DNA from: an uncultured Paraprevotella sp.
GTDB lineage: Bacteria > Bacteroidota > Bacteroidia > Bacteroidales > Bacteroidaceae
Length of the DNA stretch: 64,000 nt
Assembly: GCA_944321525.1 (NCBI GenBank)
Contig: CALULQ010000009.1
Span: 40,094-104,093, forward strand
Direction: 5' to 3'
Shown here: positions 26,802 to 34,418 of the stretch, piece after piece
How positions within the stretch are numbered: position 1 is the stretch's first letter
Layout of the letters: the number at the start of each line of letters is the position of its first letter
Notes under the pieces: generated by a model
What the model saw: the letters and a program-made list of their open reading frames with translations, nothing else
The model's database searches: none
Told to the model about the DNA's origin: nothing
Program-made: the position numbers and the translations under genes

Positions 26802-28223
26802 ATGAAGTATGATGTGAAATCGGAACGCGCCGACGAGTTTATCTCCGACGCGGAAATCCGTGAGACGATGGCATACGCCGAGGCGCACAAGAGCGACCGG
26901 CCGCTCATCGTTTCCATTTTGAAGAAAGCCCGCGAATGCCGCGGCGTGTCCCATCGCGAAGCCGCTGTGCTGCTGGCTTCCGACCAACCGGACCTGACGG
27001 AGGAGATGTTCGCCCTGGCCCGCGAAATCAAGCAGAAGTTCTATGGCAACCGCATCGTGATGTTCGCACCGCTCTACCTGTCGAACTATTGCGTGAACGG
27101 TTGCGTCTATTGCCCCTACCATGCCAAGAACAAGACCATCCGACGGCGCAAGCTGACGCAGGAGGAGATACGGCAGGAGGTCATCGCCCTGCAGGACATG
27201 GGGCACAAGCGACTGGCGCTCGAGACGGGGGAGGACCCCGTGCGCAACCCGATAGAATACGTGTTGGAGAGCATCCGCACGATTTACTCCATCAAACACA
27301 AGAACGGGGCCATCAGGCGGGTGAACGTGAACATCGCCGCCACGACCGTGGAGAACTACCGTCGGCTGAAGGAGGCCGGTATCGGGACGTACATCCTTTT
27401 CCAGGAGACTTATAACCGGAAGAATTACGAAGCGCTGCACCCCACCGGGCCCAAGAGCGACTATGCCTACCACACCGAGGCCATGGACCGCGCCATGACA
27501 GGCGGCATCGACGACGTGGGCATCGGCGTGCTGTTCGGCCTTGACACCTACCGCTACGACTTTGTCGGCTTGCTGATGCACGCCGAACATCTCGAGGCCC
27601 GCTTCGGAGTGGGACCGCACACCATCAGCGTGCCGCGCCTCTGTCCGGCGGACGACATCGACACGGCCGACTTCGAGAACTGTGTGCCGGACGAGGTGTT
27701 CCACAAGATTGTGGCGGTGCTCCGCATTGCCGTGCCCTACACGGGCATGATCGTTTCCACCCGCGAGAGTCCGGCCAGCCGTGCCAAGGTGCTGGAACTG
27801 GGCGTTTCGCAGCTGAGCGGCGGTTCGCGCACCAGTGTGGGGGGCTATGTGCATGAGGAGGCGGCGGACGAGAATTCGGCCCAGTTCGACGTGTCGGACC
27901 GCCGTTCGTTGGACGAGGTGGTGGCGTGGCTGCTCGACTTGGGCTACATCCCGAGCTTCTGCACCGCCTGCTATCGCGAGGGGCGCACGGGCGACCGCTT
28001 CATGTCGCTCGTGAAGAAAGGACAGATAGCCAACTGTTGCTTGCCCAACGCCCTGCTGACGCTGAAGGAATATTTGCAGGATTATGCCTCGCCGGCCACG
28101 CGGCAGAAGGGCGAGGCCATGATAGCCCGGCTGCTGGAGACCGTGCCGGGAGAGAAAGTGCGCGAGAACGCACGCCGCTATCTGGAAGCCATCGGTGAGG
28201 GGCGGCGTGACTTCAGGTTCTGA
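26802..28223 (+). CDS. hydG: [FeFe]-hydrogenase maturase HydG (tyrosine lyase)
   Basis: HydG cleaves tyrosine to p-cresol plus CO and cyanide, giving the diatomic ligands of the H-cluster. The 473-residue protein has the AdoMet cluster at Cys97, Cys101 and Cys104 (YCVNGCVYC) and a C-terminal cluster site with Cys387, Cys390 and the CC pair near 412 (CTACYREG, IANCCLP), which distinguishes HydG from ThiH. It is in the middle of hydE-hydG-hydF with short gaps (10 and 24 bases). Confidence 0.96.
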   Translation: MKYDVKSERADEFISDAEIRETMAYAEAHKSDRPLIVSILKKARECRGVSHREAAVLLASDQPDLTEEMFALAREIKQKFYGNRIVMFAPLYLSNYCVNGCVYCPYHAKNKTIRRRKLTQEEIRQEVIALQDMGHKRLALETGEDPVRNPIEYVLESIRTIYSIKHKNGAIRRVNVNIAATTVENYRRLKEAGIGTYILFQETYNRKNYEALHPTGPKSDYAYHTEAMDRAMTGGIDDVGIGVLFGLDTYRYDFVGLLMHAEHLEARFGVGPHTISVPRLCPADDIDTADFENCVPDEVFHKIVAVLRIAVPYTGMIVSTRESPASRAKVLELGVSQLSGGSRTSVGGYVHEEAADENSAQFDVSDRRSLDEVVAWLLDLGYIPSFCTACYREGRTGDRFMSLVKKGQIANCCLPNALLTLKEYLQDYASPATRQKGEAMIARLLETVPGEKVRENARRYLEAIGEGRRDFRF

Positions 28224-28247
28224 TGGAATGGAAAAAATGCTGAGCCA

Positions 28248-29441
28248 ATGAAAGAAGAAACACCGAGGGCCAACCGCTTCCACATCGGGGTGTTTGGCCG
28301 CCGCAACAGCGGGAAGTCGTCGTTGGTCAATGCCTTGGCCGGGCAACAGGCCGCTATCGTGTCCGACGTGCCGGGGACGACGACGGATGCCGTGATGAAG
28401 AACATCGAGTTGCCGGGCATCGGAGCGGCGGTGCTGGTGGACACGGCCGGGTATGACGACGCGGGAGAACTGGGGCGGTTGCGTGTGGAGCGCACCGCGC
28501 AGGCTGCCCGTCGGGTGGACTTGGCCCTGCTGGTCGTTGCGGGCAAGGCCGACGATGCCGCACCCGAACGCGGTTGGGCCGCACGGTTCAAGGACGACGA
28601 TATCCCGGTGTTGTATGTATATAATAAGGTGGAAACAGACGGCGGGCGATTTGCCGAGGACTGGGAAAGGGAGCTGGACGCTCCTTTCCTGCGACTTTCT
28701 GCCCGAACGGGGGAAGGAATGGCAGGCTTGCTGGATGCCATGGCCGAGGTGTACCGACGCACGGACGAGGCGGGCGACCTGACGGCCGGGCTGGCCGGAG
28801 CGGGCGACGTGGTGGTGTTGGTGATGCCGCAAGACATTCAGGCTCCCAAGGGGAGGCTGATATTGCCGCAGGTGCAGACGCTCCGTAATCTGTTGGACAA
28901 GGGCTGCACGCCGGTGTGCTCCACGGCCGACCGCCTGCCGCAGGCGCTGGCCGCCTTGTCGGCTCCTCCGGCCTTGATGATTACCGACTCCCAAGTGTTT
29001 CCCCGTGCCGAGGTGCTTTGCCCCGCGCAGACACGTCTGACTTCTTTCTCCATCCTCTTCGCCCGGCAGAAAGGCGACATCCGTTTGTTCATGGAAGGGG
29101 CAAAGGCGTTGCTGGCCTTGCGGCCGGACGCCCGGGTGCTGATAGCCGAGGCCTGCACGCACGTGCCGCGCAACGAAGACATCGGGCGGGTGAAGCTGCC
29201 GCGCTTGTTGCGCCGTCGTTTCGGAGAAACTTTGCAGATAGAGGTCGTGGGCGGGAATGATTTTCCAGAGGAACTGTCGGGATATGATTTGGTGATACAT
29301 TGCGGGGCCTGCATGTTCACGCGCCGCCATGTGCTCAATCGCCTGCGGCGCGCTCGTGCCTGCGGTGTGCCGGTCACAAACTACGGCATCGCGCTGGCCG
29401 CGCTGGGCGGGATGCTGGAGCGGGTGGAGGTGGGGCTATAG
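28248..29441 (+). CDS. hydF: [FeFe]-hydrogenase maturation GTPase HydF
   Basis: HydF is the GTPase scaffold that receives the 2Fe precursor and delivers it to apo-hydrogenase. The 397-residue protein has P-loop GRRNSGKS at 17-24, a DTAGYDD G3 motif and the YNKVE G4 region. Its C-terminal Fe-S ligands are Cys303 (ACTHVPR) and Cys352/Cys355 (HCGACM). Its last six bases overlap the end of the convergent toxin pseudogene. With hydE and hydG it completes the maturation set; the aspartase found beside these genes in some relatives is absent. Confidence 0.94.
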   Translation: MKEETPRANRFHIGVFGRRNSGKSSLVNALAGQQAAIVSDVPGTTTDAVMKNIELPGIGAAVLVDTAGYDDAGELGRLRVERTAQAARRVDLALLVVAGKADDAAPERGWAARFKDDDIPVLYVYNKVETDGGRFAEDWERELDAPFLRLSARTGEGMAGLLDAMAEVYRRTDEAGDLTAGLAGAGDVVVLVMPQDIQAPKGRLILPQVQTLRNLLDKGCTPVCSTADRLPQALAALSAPPALMITDSQVFPRAEVLCPAQTRLTSFSILFARQKGDIRLFMEGAKALLALRPDARVLIAEACTHVPRNEDIGRVKLPRLLRRRFGETLQIEVVGGNDFPEELSGYDLVIHCGACMFTRRHVLNRLRRARACGVPVTNYGIALAALGGMLERVEVGL

Positions 29442-29774
29442 TCCGCATTCCTTCATTAACGCGTCCAGTTCTTTGTCTGTGATGTTGCTTCGCTCGGATT
29501 TGTCATATAGATATAAAAGGGCTATTGTCGTATCTTCTTGGGACACGATAATCGTGAAAGTGATGATTCTGGCGCCTCCGCTTTTTCCCTTGCCTTTCGA
29601 TTTGACGGCCATGCGGATTTTCCTGAATCCATTGCCCAAGTCCGTTCCCATTTGAGGGTTTGCCCTTAGTTAGTTGATAAACTGTGACAAATCATCTTTC
29701 AGAGATTTGTATCGCTTGGCAAGTCTTTTGGCCGCCCGGTCGAAAGGCGGGAAGGTTTCAATATTGTAGTTCAT
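29436..29774 (-). pseudogene. RelE/HigB-like toxin gene with an in-frame TAA
   Basis: Read from ATG 29774, which overlaps the antitoxin stop by 17 bases, the frame encodes 34 residues (MNYNIETFPPFDRAAKRLAK...), meets TAA at 29672-29670, and then continues open for 78 codons. The downstream part carries the toxin-family core (FRKIRMAVKSKGKGKSGG, then YLYDKSERSNITDKEL). Ignoring the stop gives a 111-residue protein of normal length for Bacteroidota RelE/ParE-superfamily toxins. One base change, for example from CAA, explains the stop. The 71-residue frame from ATG 29651 is the surviving C-terminal part and would lack the first helices. The toxin is probably inactive, unless the stop is read through or is a sequencing error. 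Confidence 0.75.
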
Positions 29775-30024
29775 GGATTAATTCTTCTACGGGTCTGCCT
29801 TTGGGCTTTTTCTCTCTCGCCAGTTTCGCGGTACGGAAAGCGTCTTTTAATTCCTCCAGTATTTCCTCCTTCGTCATGTCGGCATTCTCTTCCTTTGCGG
29901 TGTCTTCCTTCCGTTCCTGTAGGCCGATCAGTTGCTTGATTTTGTTCAGCAAGTCATAGTCTTCCGTGGTCAATATGGTCCGTGCCAGTTCCGCACGGAA
30001 AGCATCCAGTTCCATTACGCTCAT
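29758..30024 (-). CDS. antitoxin of a RelE-type toxin-antitoxin pair
   Basis: The 88-residue acidic/basic helical protein starts MSVMELDAFRAEL, has a charged middle (Lys/Glu-rich, 42-75) and ends in VEELIHELQY. It lies directly upstream of, and overlaps, a RelE/HigB-like toxin gene, the usual antitoxin-first order. No DNA-binding motif is obvious; the pattern resembles small Bacteroidota antitoxins annotated only by position. A -7 box at 30049-30056 precedes it. It is intact while its toxin carries a nonsense codon. Confidence 0.7.
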   Translation of the reverse strand: MSVMELDAFRAELARTILTTEDYDLLNKIKQLIGLQERKEDTAKEENADMTKEEILEELKDAFRTAKLAREKKPKGRPVEELIHELQY

Positions 30025-30048
30025 GATAGTTCCTCCTTATGTTTTATG

Positions 30049-30056
30049 CAAAGATA
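30049..30056 (-). promoter_or_regulatory. -7 box for the toxin-antitoxin pair
   Basis: The minus strand reads TATCTTTG, 25 bases before the antitoxin ATG. Confidence 0.6.
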
Positions 30057-30164
30057 ACGTATCTTTTTAGAATTCAGGGCCGACGGTGGGACTTTTTTTG
30101 ATGGCGGGTTTTGTCGTGCGCGGAAAGTTTTGTAAATTCGCGGTTTCAAAATCACGGAAAACTT

Positions 30165-30734
30165 ATGCAAGCACTCAAGGAACGCATCCTTCGCGACGGG
30201 AAATGCTTCGAGGGAGGAATACTTAAAGTAGATAATTTCATCAACCACCAGATGGACCCCATTCTGATGAAGTCCATGGCGGTGGAGTTCGTGCGCCGCT
30301 TCGCCGGGAGCGACATCAACAAGGTGCTGACCATCGAGGCCAGCGGCATTGCACCGGCCATCATGGTGGGCTACCTGTTGGAGCTGCCTGTGGTGTTCGC
30401 CAAGAAGAAGAAACCGAGCACGATGGAGAATATGCTTTCCACGAAAGTGTTTTCCTTCACGAAGAACAACACGTACGACGTGTGCGTCTGCCGCGATTAT
30501 CTGCACCGGGGAGACAAGGTGCTTTTCATTGACGACTTTTTGGCCAATGGCAATGCGGCCAAGGGCATCATCGATTTGGTGGAGCAGTCCGGTGCGGAAC
30601 TTTCCGGTATGGGCTTCCTCATCGAGAAAGCTTTCCAGCACGGAGGCGATTACTTGCGGGGGCAGGGCATCCATGTGGAGTCCCTTGCAATTATCGAGAG
30701 TCTGGACGATTGCCAGATACGGCTGAGGGAATAA
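30165..30734 (+). CDS. xpt: xanthine phosphoribosyltransferase
   Basis: Xpt salvages xanthine to XMP with PRPP in the cytoplasm. The 189-residue protein starts [12 protein letters not shown] and has the PRPP-binding segment [13 protein letters not shown] (near residue 123), the EASGIAPA loop and the KKKKPSTM basic stretch typical of the family. I choose ATG 30165 by similarity to the family start; an in-frame codon at 30111 is too far upstream. It is monocistronic with a terminator right at the stop codon. Confidence 0.93.
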   Translation: MQALKERILRDGKCFEGGILKVDNFINHQMDPILMKSMAVEFVRRFAGSDINKVLTIEASGIAPAIMVGYLLELPVVFAKKKKPSTMENMLSTKVFSFTKNNTYDVCVCRDYLHRGDKVLFIDDFLANGNAAKGIIDLVEQSGAELSGMGFLIEKAFQHGGDYLRGQGIHVESLAIIESLDDCQIRLRE

Positions 30735-30763
30735 AAAAACGGGGCGCGAGCCCCGTTTTTTTA
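30734..30763. terminator. bidirectional terminator between xpt and the CDP-alcohol gene
   Basis: A7-CGGGGC-GCGA-GCCCCG-T7: a GC stem with A and T runs on both sides, serving two convergent genes whose stop codons touch it. Confidence 0.9.
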
Positions 30764-31453
30764 TTCCTTATGGTAAGGTTTTAGCGGATCTTTCTTGTCC
30801 AAGTCGCGCAAATCTTGGACGAGTTGCACCACGTAGAGCAGGAACAAGATGCAGGCGATGACAAAACCGATGAAGTCGAACAGCCCGTATGTGCGTCCCC
30901 ACAGTTCGTAATGAAGTTCCGTCCATGGCGTGTAGATGAACAATGTATTGATGGCAATCAGTATCAGGCGCACTTCCGTGGGGCCCAGTTTGCCGTAGGT
31001 TAGTCGGAACTCGTTGATGATGATGGTGCTGATGTACGTGTAGATGGAGAGGCACAAGTAGCCGCCCATGAGCAGTAGGGCGATGTCCATTCGCATGACA
31101 GGCGAGAGGCCGATGCCGATGCAGATGAGGCAGGTGGTCAGTGCGTCCAGCGTGTGGTCGATGAAGAATCCGTAGATGGGGCGCTGTGTCTGGCGCACGC
31201 GGGCCAGCGTGCCGTCCAGGCTGTCGCCATACCAGTTTACGGCCAAGCCCAGCGAAGAGAGCCAGAGCCAGCGGGTGTCCAAATTGGCCAGCAATCCGCC
31301 CGCCACGAAGATGACGGCGCCCAGCACGCCGATGAATGTCAGAAAGTCCGATGTGACCCATGTGGGTTGTCGTTGGGCCAGCCACACCAATAGTTTCTTT
31401 TCCGCTTTGTTCAGGATGGAAGTCTGAATTCTCTCCGATGATTCATGTCCCAT
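30761..31453 (-). CDS. CDP-alcohol phosphatidyltransferase family protein
   Basis: The 230-residue inner-membrane protein has about six membrane helices and the full catalytic signature DGxxARx8Gx3Dx3D (DGTLARVRQTQRPIYGFFIDHTLD region, quoted by its key Asp, Ala-Arg, Gly and Asp residues at about 78-101). Enzymes with this motif displace CMP from a CDP-alcohol to make phospholipids such as phosphatidylinositol, phosphatidylglycerol phosphate or ethanolamine lipids; the acceptor cannot be told here. It is a single gene downstream of tRNA-Ser and separated from it by a terminator. Confidence 0.88.
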   Translation of the reverse strand: MGHESSERIQTSILNKAEKKLLVWLAQRQPTWVTSDFLTFIGVLGAVIFVAGGLLANLDTRWLWLSSLGLAVNWYGDSLDGTLARVRQTQRPIYGFFIDHTLDALTTCLICIGIGLSPVMRMDIALLLMGGYLCLSIYTYISTIIINEFRLTYGKLGPTEVRLILIAINTLFIYTPWTELHYELWGRTYGLFDFIGFVIACILFLLYVVQLVQDLRDLDKKDPLKPYHKE

Positions 31454-31484
31454 GAGCTTTCCTTGTTTTGTTCTCCTTGTTTAA

Positions 31485-31532
31485 AAATGAACTCCCGACT
31501 TTGCCGCCTGTGGAGACGGCGAAGTCGGGAAG
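31485..31532 (-). terminator. terminator between tRNA-Ser and the CDP-alcohol gene
   Basis: On the minus strand a 13-bp stem (31494-31506 with 31517-31529, one G-U) is followed by AGTTCATTTTTAA. Confidence 0.65.
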
Positions 31533-31613
31533 TCCAGTCTTTGGTTTTGCCACGCCTTTCCGTAGGGGACTCCCGCTTGCTGCGGGTCATTTCCTTGCGG
31601 AGGTGTAACGATG

Positions 31614-31700
31614 CGGAAAGACAGGGATTCGAACCCTGGGAACAGTTGCCCGTTCACCGCATTTCGAGTGCGGCCCGATCGACCACTCCGGCATCTTTCC
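31614..31700 (-). tRNA. tRNA-Ser (CGA)
   Basis: An 87-base class II tRNA on the minus strand. The acceptor GGAAAGA/TCTTTCC has discriminator G. There is a D arm with AGTGGTCGATCGG, anticodon loop CTCGAAA with anticodon CGA, a long variable arm (GAACGGGCAACTGTTCC) and T loop GTTCGAATC. CCA is not encoded. The -7 box TAAATTTG is at 31714-31721. Confidence 0.96.
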
Positions 31701-31713
31701 TTTTTCGTGGGTG

Positions 31714-31721
31714 CAAATTTA
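31714..31721 (-). promoter_or_regulatory. -7 box of the tRNA-Ser promoter
   Basis: The minus strand reads TAAATTTG, 14 bases before the tRNA 5' end. Confidence 0.65.
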
Positions 31722-31893
31722 CGGCTTTTTTATGAAATACGCACGAAAATGAGGAAAAAAGTGAGCAAAAAACTTTCGGCCCTTTCCCGAGTGTAAATGG
31801 CGTGTCTGCTTTGATGCTTATTGCAAGTCACTTTTTTTTGGCATGAAGTGAATAATAATCAGTAAATCATGATTCGTTTTGTTTCCTTTTCGC

Positions 31894-31901
31894 TATATTT
31901 G
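31894..31901 (+). promoter_or_regulatory. -7 box for the exported Big/CHB_HEX protein
   Basis: TATATTTG lies 57 bases before ATG 31958. The in-frame ATG at 31904 would be too close to the start site. Confidence 0.6.
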
Positions 31902-31957
31902 TCGTGTCCAAACGTAAGGAATGTATGTGGAATGGGCGAAACTTAATTTTAATATAT

Positions 31958-34108
31958 ATGAAAAGAAGTACGATTTTGCAGTCCGGGAGAATGCTTTTGG
32001 CGTTGTTGCTCTTGGCATGGGCCTCTACTAATGGATGGGGGCAGAGTGAAGTTTTAAAGAGTGGTAACTTCAATGAAGGTTTGTCTTTCTATTCTTATGA
32101 GCAAGATAAAAAGATAAGTTTGGGCGAAGATACATGGTTCATTAGTACGTCTCAGTATGATAATATAAATTTCTCTTTGGGATGTAATAAGGAGGAGATG
32201 GGACTTCTCAGTGACTCGTGGGATGATGTGGTAACAGCAATCAAAACAGTAAAACCTGATTTTCGTAAAACCAAGGAACATGCATACGCAATGCGTTTGC
32301 AATTGGGTGGCTCTGTGCTGGAAGGGGTGAACCATATCCAATTTGATTGGGGGTATGCCAGTGCCAATAGTAGTTTGGATGTTTACGTGTTTGTTGATTC
32401 GGGAAGCGGACTGGAAATGGCTGGACAAGCTGAGGCTAAAAGCTCTGCAGGGAAAATTTCTTGTGATTTCCCGACTAGTAGAAATGTCAGCGATTTAGTG
32501 CTGGTTGCCATTCCGGATGAAAATAAGAAGTATTTGAGGGTTACCACCTATGAAATCACGGGCAGCCCTGCGGTAAGCAGGGTGGCGGCGCCGGTCTTGA
32601 CGCCTGGGGATGGCACGACTTTCGGGGAAGACAGACTGACTGTCAACGCATCGTGTTCCACGGAAGGAGCCACCATTTATTACACCATGGATGGGAGCGA
32701 TCCGACGACAAATTCTGATGCATTCCCTTCCGGAGGTTTGGCAATTAGCGAGACTACGACGGTGAAGGCCATGGCGGCTGTGGCGGATGGCTCGATGGCG
32801 GGCAGCGAGGTCGTGACGGCCACTTATACGAAGACGTTGAATTATATTTTCGCATGGAGTGCGACATCATGCACGGTGGACTTGAATGCGGAGACCAAAG
32901 CTTACCCGAAGTTGGAGAACACCTATCCGGGCGTGACGGTGGCATACACTTCGTCTGCTCCTTCCGTGGCTACGATTGACAGCAACACGGGCACGATACA
33001 ACTTGTCGGGACGGGAACGGCTACCATCACAGCCTCAATTCATTATGATGGTGCTGAGGTGACCGCTTCTTACAGCCTTGTGGTGACGGGCTTGAGCGCT
33101 TCGGAAGAAACGGTGGCCATTGTGGCGCAGGACGATGAGGGCGGTTATCATGCCATGGTGAACACGTCGGATAAGAATGATCGTTTGGATGCTGTGGATG
33201 TCAAAGTGGTCAATCGGAAAGTATTGGATAATGGCAATGCGGCGATGCGTTGGATTGTGGATTATGAAGATGGGACAATCTGTGATGCTGAAGGCTTGTA
33301 TGTGACATACGTGAAGGGGACTGAAATTTCCTTGGGTACCAATAAGTATAAATGGGATTGGAATGGGACAACTTGGATTTCTCCGGATGATGAATTCCGT
33401 GCTCTTGAATATAGTCCTGGTTATGGTTATTTTAAGGCTTATGACCCAACGACATCTCATGAAAAGACTTCCGTTCCCATGCCCATCGTGGACGGCTATA
33501 CCCGCAGCGGGTTGACCCCAGGCAATTATGGCACCATCTGTTTGCCGTGCGCTGTGGCGGCGGACAATTATGAGGGCGTGGAGTTTTTCACCGTGGCCGG
33601 TGGCGTGAAGGAAAATGGCGTTGTCAATTCCATCGTGTTGGAGGAAGTGCAGATGCTGGAGGCCGGCGTGCCCTATATTTTCTGTGCCACGGGCGAAGAA
33701 CTGCTGGTGGCTTATAGCGGCGAGGCCGTGGAGAGCGCCGGAGAGAACAACGGTCTTGTGGGTTCCTTCAGTGGGATGGACGTCGCGGAAGGCATGTACT
33801 TGCTCACGGCGGACAACGAGGTGAAGCTGTTGGGCGAAAAAGGCGGGCATATCGCAGAAAACCGTGCCTACTTCGATTTGGCCGAGATGCCGGAATACGC
33901 GGGCGAGACCGCGGGCGTGAACCAGCGGGTGATTGTCTTGGACGATGCCACGGGCGTGTCCGCCGTTGAGGCCGGCGGTGAAGCCTTGGTGGACGTGTTT
34001 TCTTTGGGCGGCGTGAAGGTGCGCAGCCAAGTGCCGGCCGGGCGGGCCACCGACGGATTGCCGAAGGGCATCTACGTCGTGAACCGGCAGAAAGTGGTGG
34101 TGGACTAA
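31958..34108 (+). CDS. large exported multi-domain protein with CHB_HEX and Big-like domains
   Basis: The 716-residue protein has a signal peptide (MKRSTILQSGRM, then a Leu/Ala core, cleavage near GWGQ). Its unique N-terminal beta-rich region (~30-205) is encoded by visibly AT-richer DNA than any neighbour. A chitobiase/hexosaminidase C-terminal-like repeat (~210-290, ATIYYTMDGSDPT) and a bacterial Ig-like Big_2 domain (~300-380, SVATIDSNTG) follow. The long C-terminal region ends in a short DVFSLGGVKVR...LPKGIYVVNRQKVVV beta module of the type that anchors or sorts Bacteroidota surface proteins. No catalytic domain is recognised. It is probably surface-exposed and adhesive. A 56-residue peptide gene follows after 12 bases. 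Confidence 0.78.
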   Translation: MKRSTILQSGRMLLALLLLAWASTNGWGQSEVLKSGNFNEGLSFYSYEQDKKISLGEDTWFISTSQYDNINFSLGCNKEEMGLLSDSWDDVVTAIKTVKPDFRKTKEHAYAMRLQLGGSVLEGVNHIQFDWGYASANSSLDVYVFVDSGSGLEMAGQAEAKSSAGKISCDFPTSRNVSDLVLVAIPDENKKYLRVTTYEITGSPAVSRVAAPVLTPGDGTTFGEDRLTVNASCSTEGATIYYTMDGSDPTTNSDAFPSGGLAISETTTVKAMAAVADGSMAGSEVVTATYTKTLNYIFAWSATSCTVDLNAETKAYPKLENTYPGVTVAYTSSAPSVATIDSNTGTIQLVGTGTATITASIHYDGAEVTASYSLVVTGLSASEETVAIVAQDDEGGYHAMVNTSDKNDRLDAVDVKVVNRKVLDNGNAAMRWIVDYEDGTICDAEGLYVTYVKGTEISLGTNKYKWDWNGTTWISPDDEFRALEYSPGYGYFKAYDPTTSHEKTSVPMPIVDGYTRSGLTPGNYGTICLPCAVAADNYEGVEFFTVAGGVKENGVVNSIVLEEVQMLEAGVPYIFCATGEELLVAYSGEAVESAGENNGLVGSFSGMDVAEGMYLLTADNEVKLLGEKGGHIAENRAYFDLAEMPEYAGETAGVNQRVIVLDDATGVSAVEAGGEALVDVFSLGGVKVRSQVPAGRATDGLPKGIYVVNRQKVVVD

Positions 34109-34120
34109 TCGGATAATGGC

Positions 34121-34291
34121 ATGGAAACCATGGAGAAGAAGAGATACGTGAAGCCTCGTTGCGAGGTGTTCCAGATGGAGACGGCCACGATGCTGGCCAA
34201 TAGTCCCACGATGCTGAGGGTGGACCGCGACCCCAGTGATGAATACATCGAAGGGGCGGTGAACCGGAACAACGGTTGGGACTTGTGGTAA
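34121..34291 (+). CDS. 56-residue peptide of the Bacteroidales 'KKRYxxPxxEV' small-ORF type
   Basis: ATG 34121 to TAA 34289-34291 encodes a 56-residue peptide: MEKKRYVKPRCEVFQME near the start, a hydrophobic/alanine TATMLANSP stretch, an Asp/Arg-rich centre and an aromatic end (NNGWDLW). It lies 12 bases behind the large exported protein and just before a terminator, so it is on the same transcript. Short ORFs with this kind of K-Y-x-x-P...E-V head are common in Bacteroidales genomes but have no established function. Second in-frame Met at codon 4. Confidence 0.65.
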   Translation: METMEKKRYVKPRCEVFQMETATMLANSPTMLRVDRDPSDEYIEGAVNRNNGWDLW

Positions 34292-34299
34292 CCCTGGGA

Positions 34300-34330
34300 A
34301 ACGGCTCCGCTTGGCGGGGCCGTTTTCGTT
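34300..34330 (+). terminator. intrinsic terminator after the small peptide gene
   Basis: An 11-bp stem (34300-34310 with 34314-34324, one wobble) and TTG loop are followed by TTCGTTGT. Confidence 0.7.
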
Positions 34331-34382
34331 GTCAGCCCCGTGTCCGGCATGCTTTTTTTAACGCGATATTTCGCCCCTTTTT

Positions 34383-34414
34383 TTTGTCGTTCATTGGGAG
34401 TTTGTTTACCTTTG
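34383..34414 (+). promoter_or_regulatory. promoter of the radical SAM / DUF4130 operon
   Basis: TTTG (34383-34386) and TACCTTTG (34407-34414) with 20-base spacing. The ATG follows only 5 bases after the box, implying an almost leaderless mRNA. Confidence 0.7.
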
Positions 34415-34418
34415 TGCG

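Noticed and set aside
26496..29330. 944-codon antisense frame opposite hydG and hydF
   Set aside because: It mirrors highly supported genes on the other strand; His/Arg/Pro-rich composition is typical of GC-rich shadow frames.
30025..30164. purine riboswitch upstream of xpt
   Set aside because: Leader is short and lacks the conserved purine aptamer loops; I see no three-way junction.
31485..31532. riboswitch in front of the CDP-alcohol phosphatidyltransferase gene
   Set aside because: Simple GC hairpin with a T run directly after tRNA-Ser; better explained as a terminator.
31445..31796. small frames over tRNA-Ser
   Set aside because: They cover the tRNA and its terminator and have no protein features.
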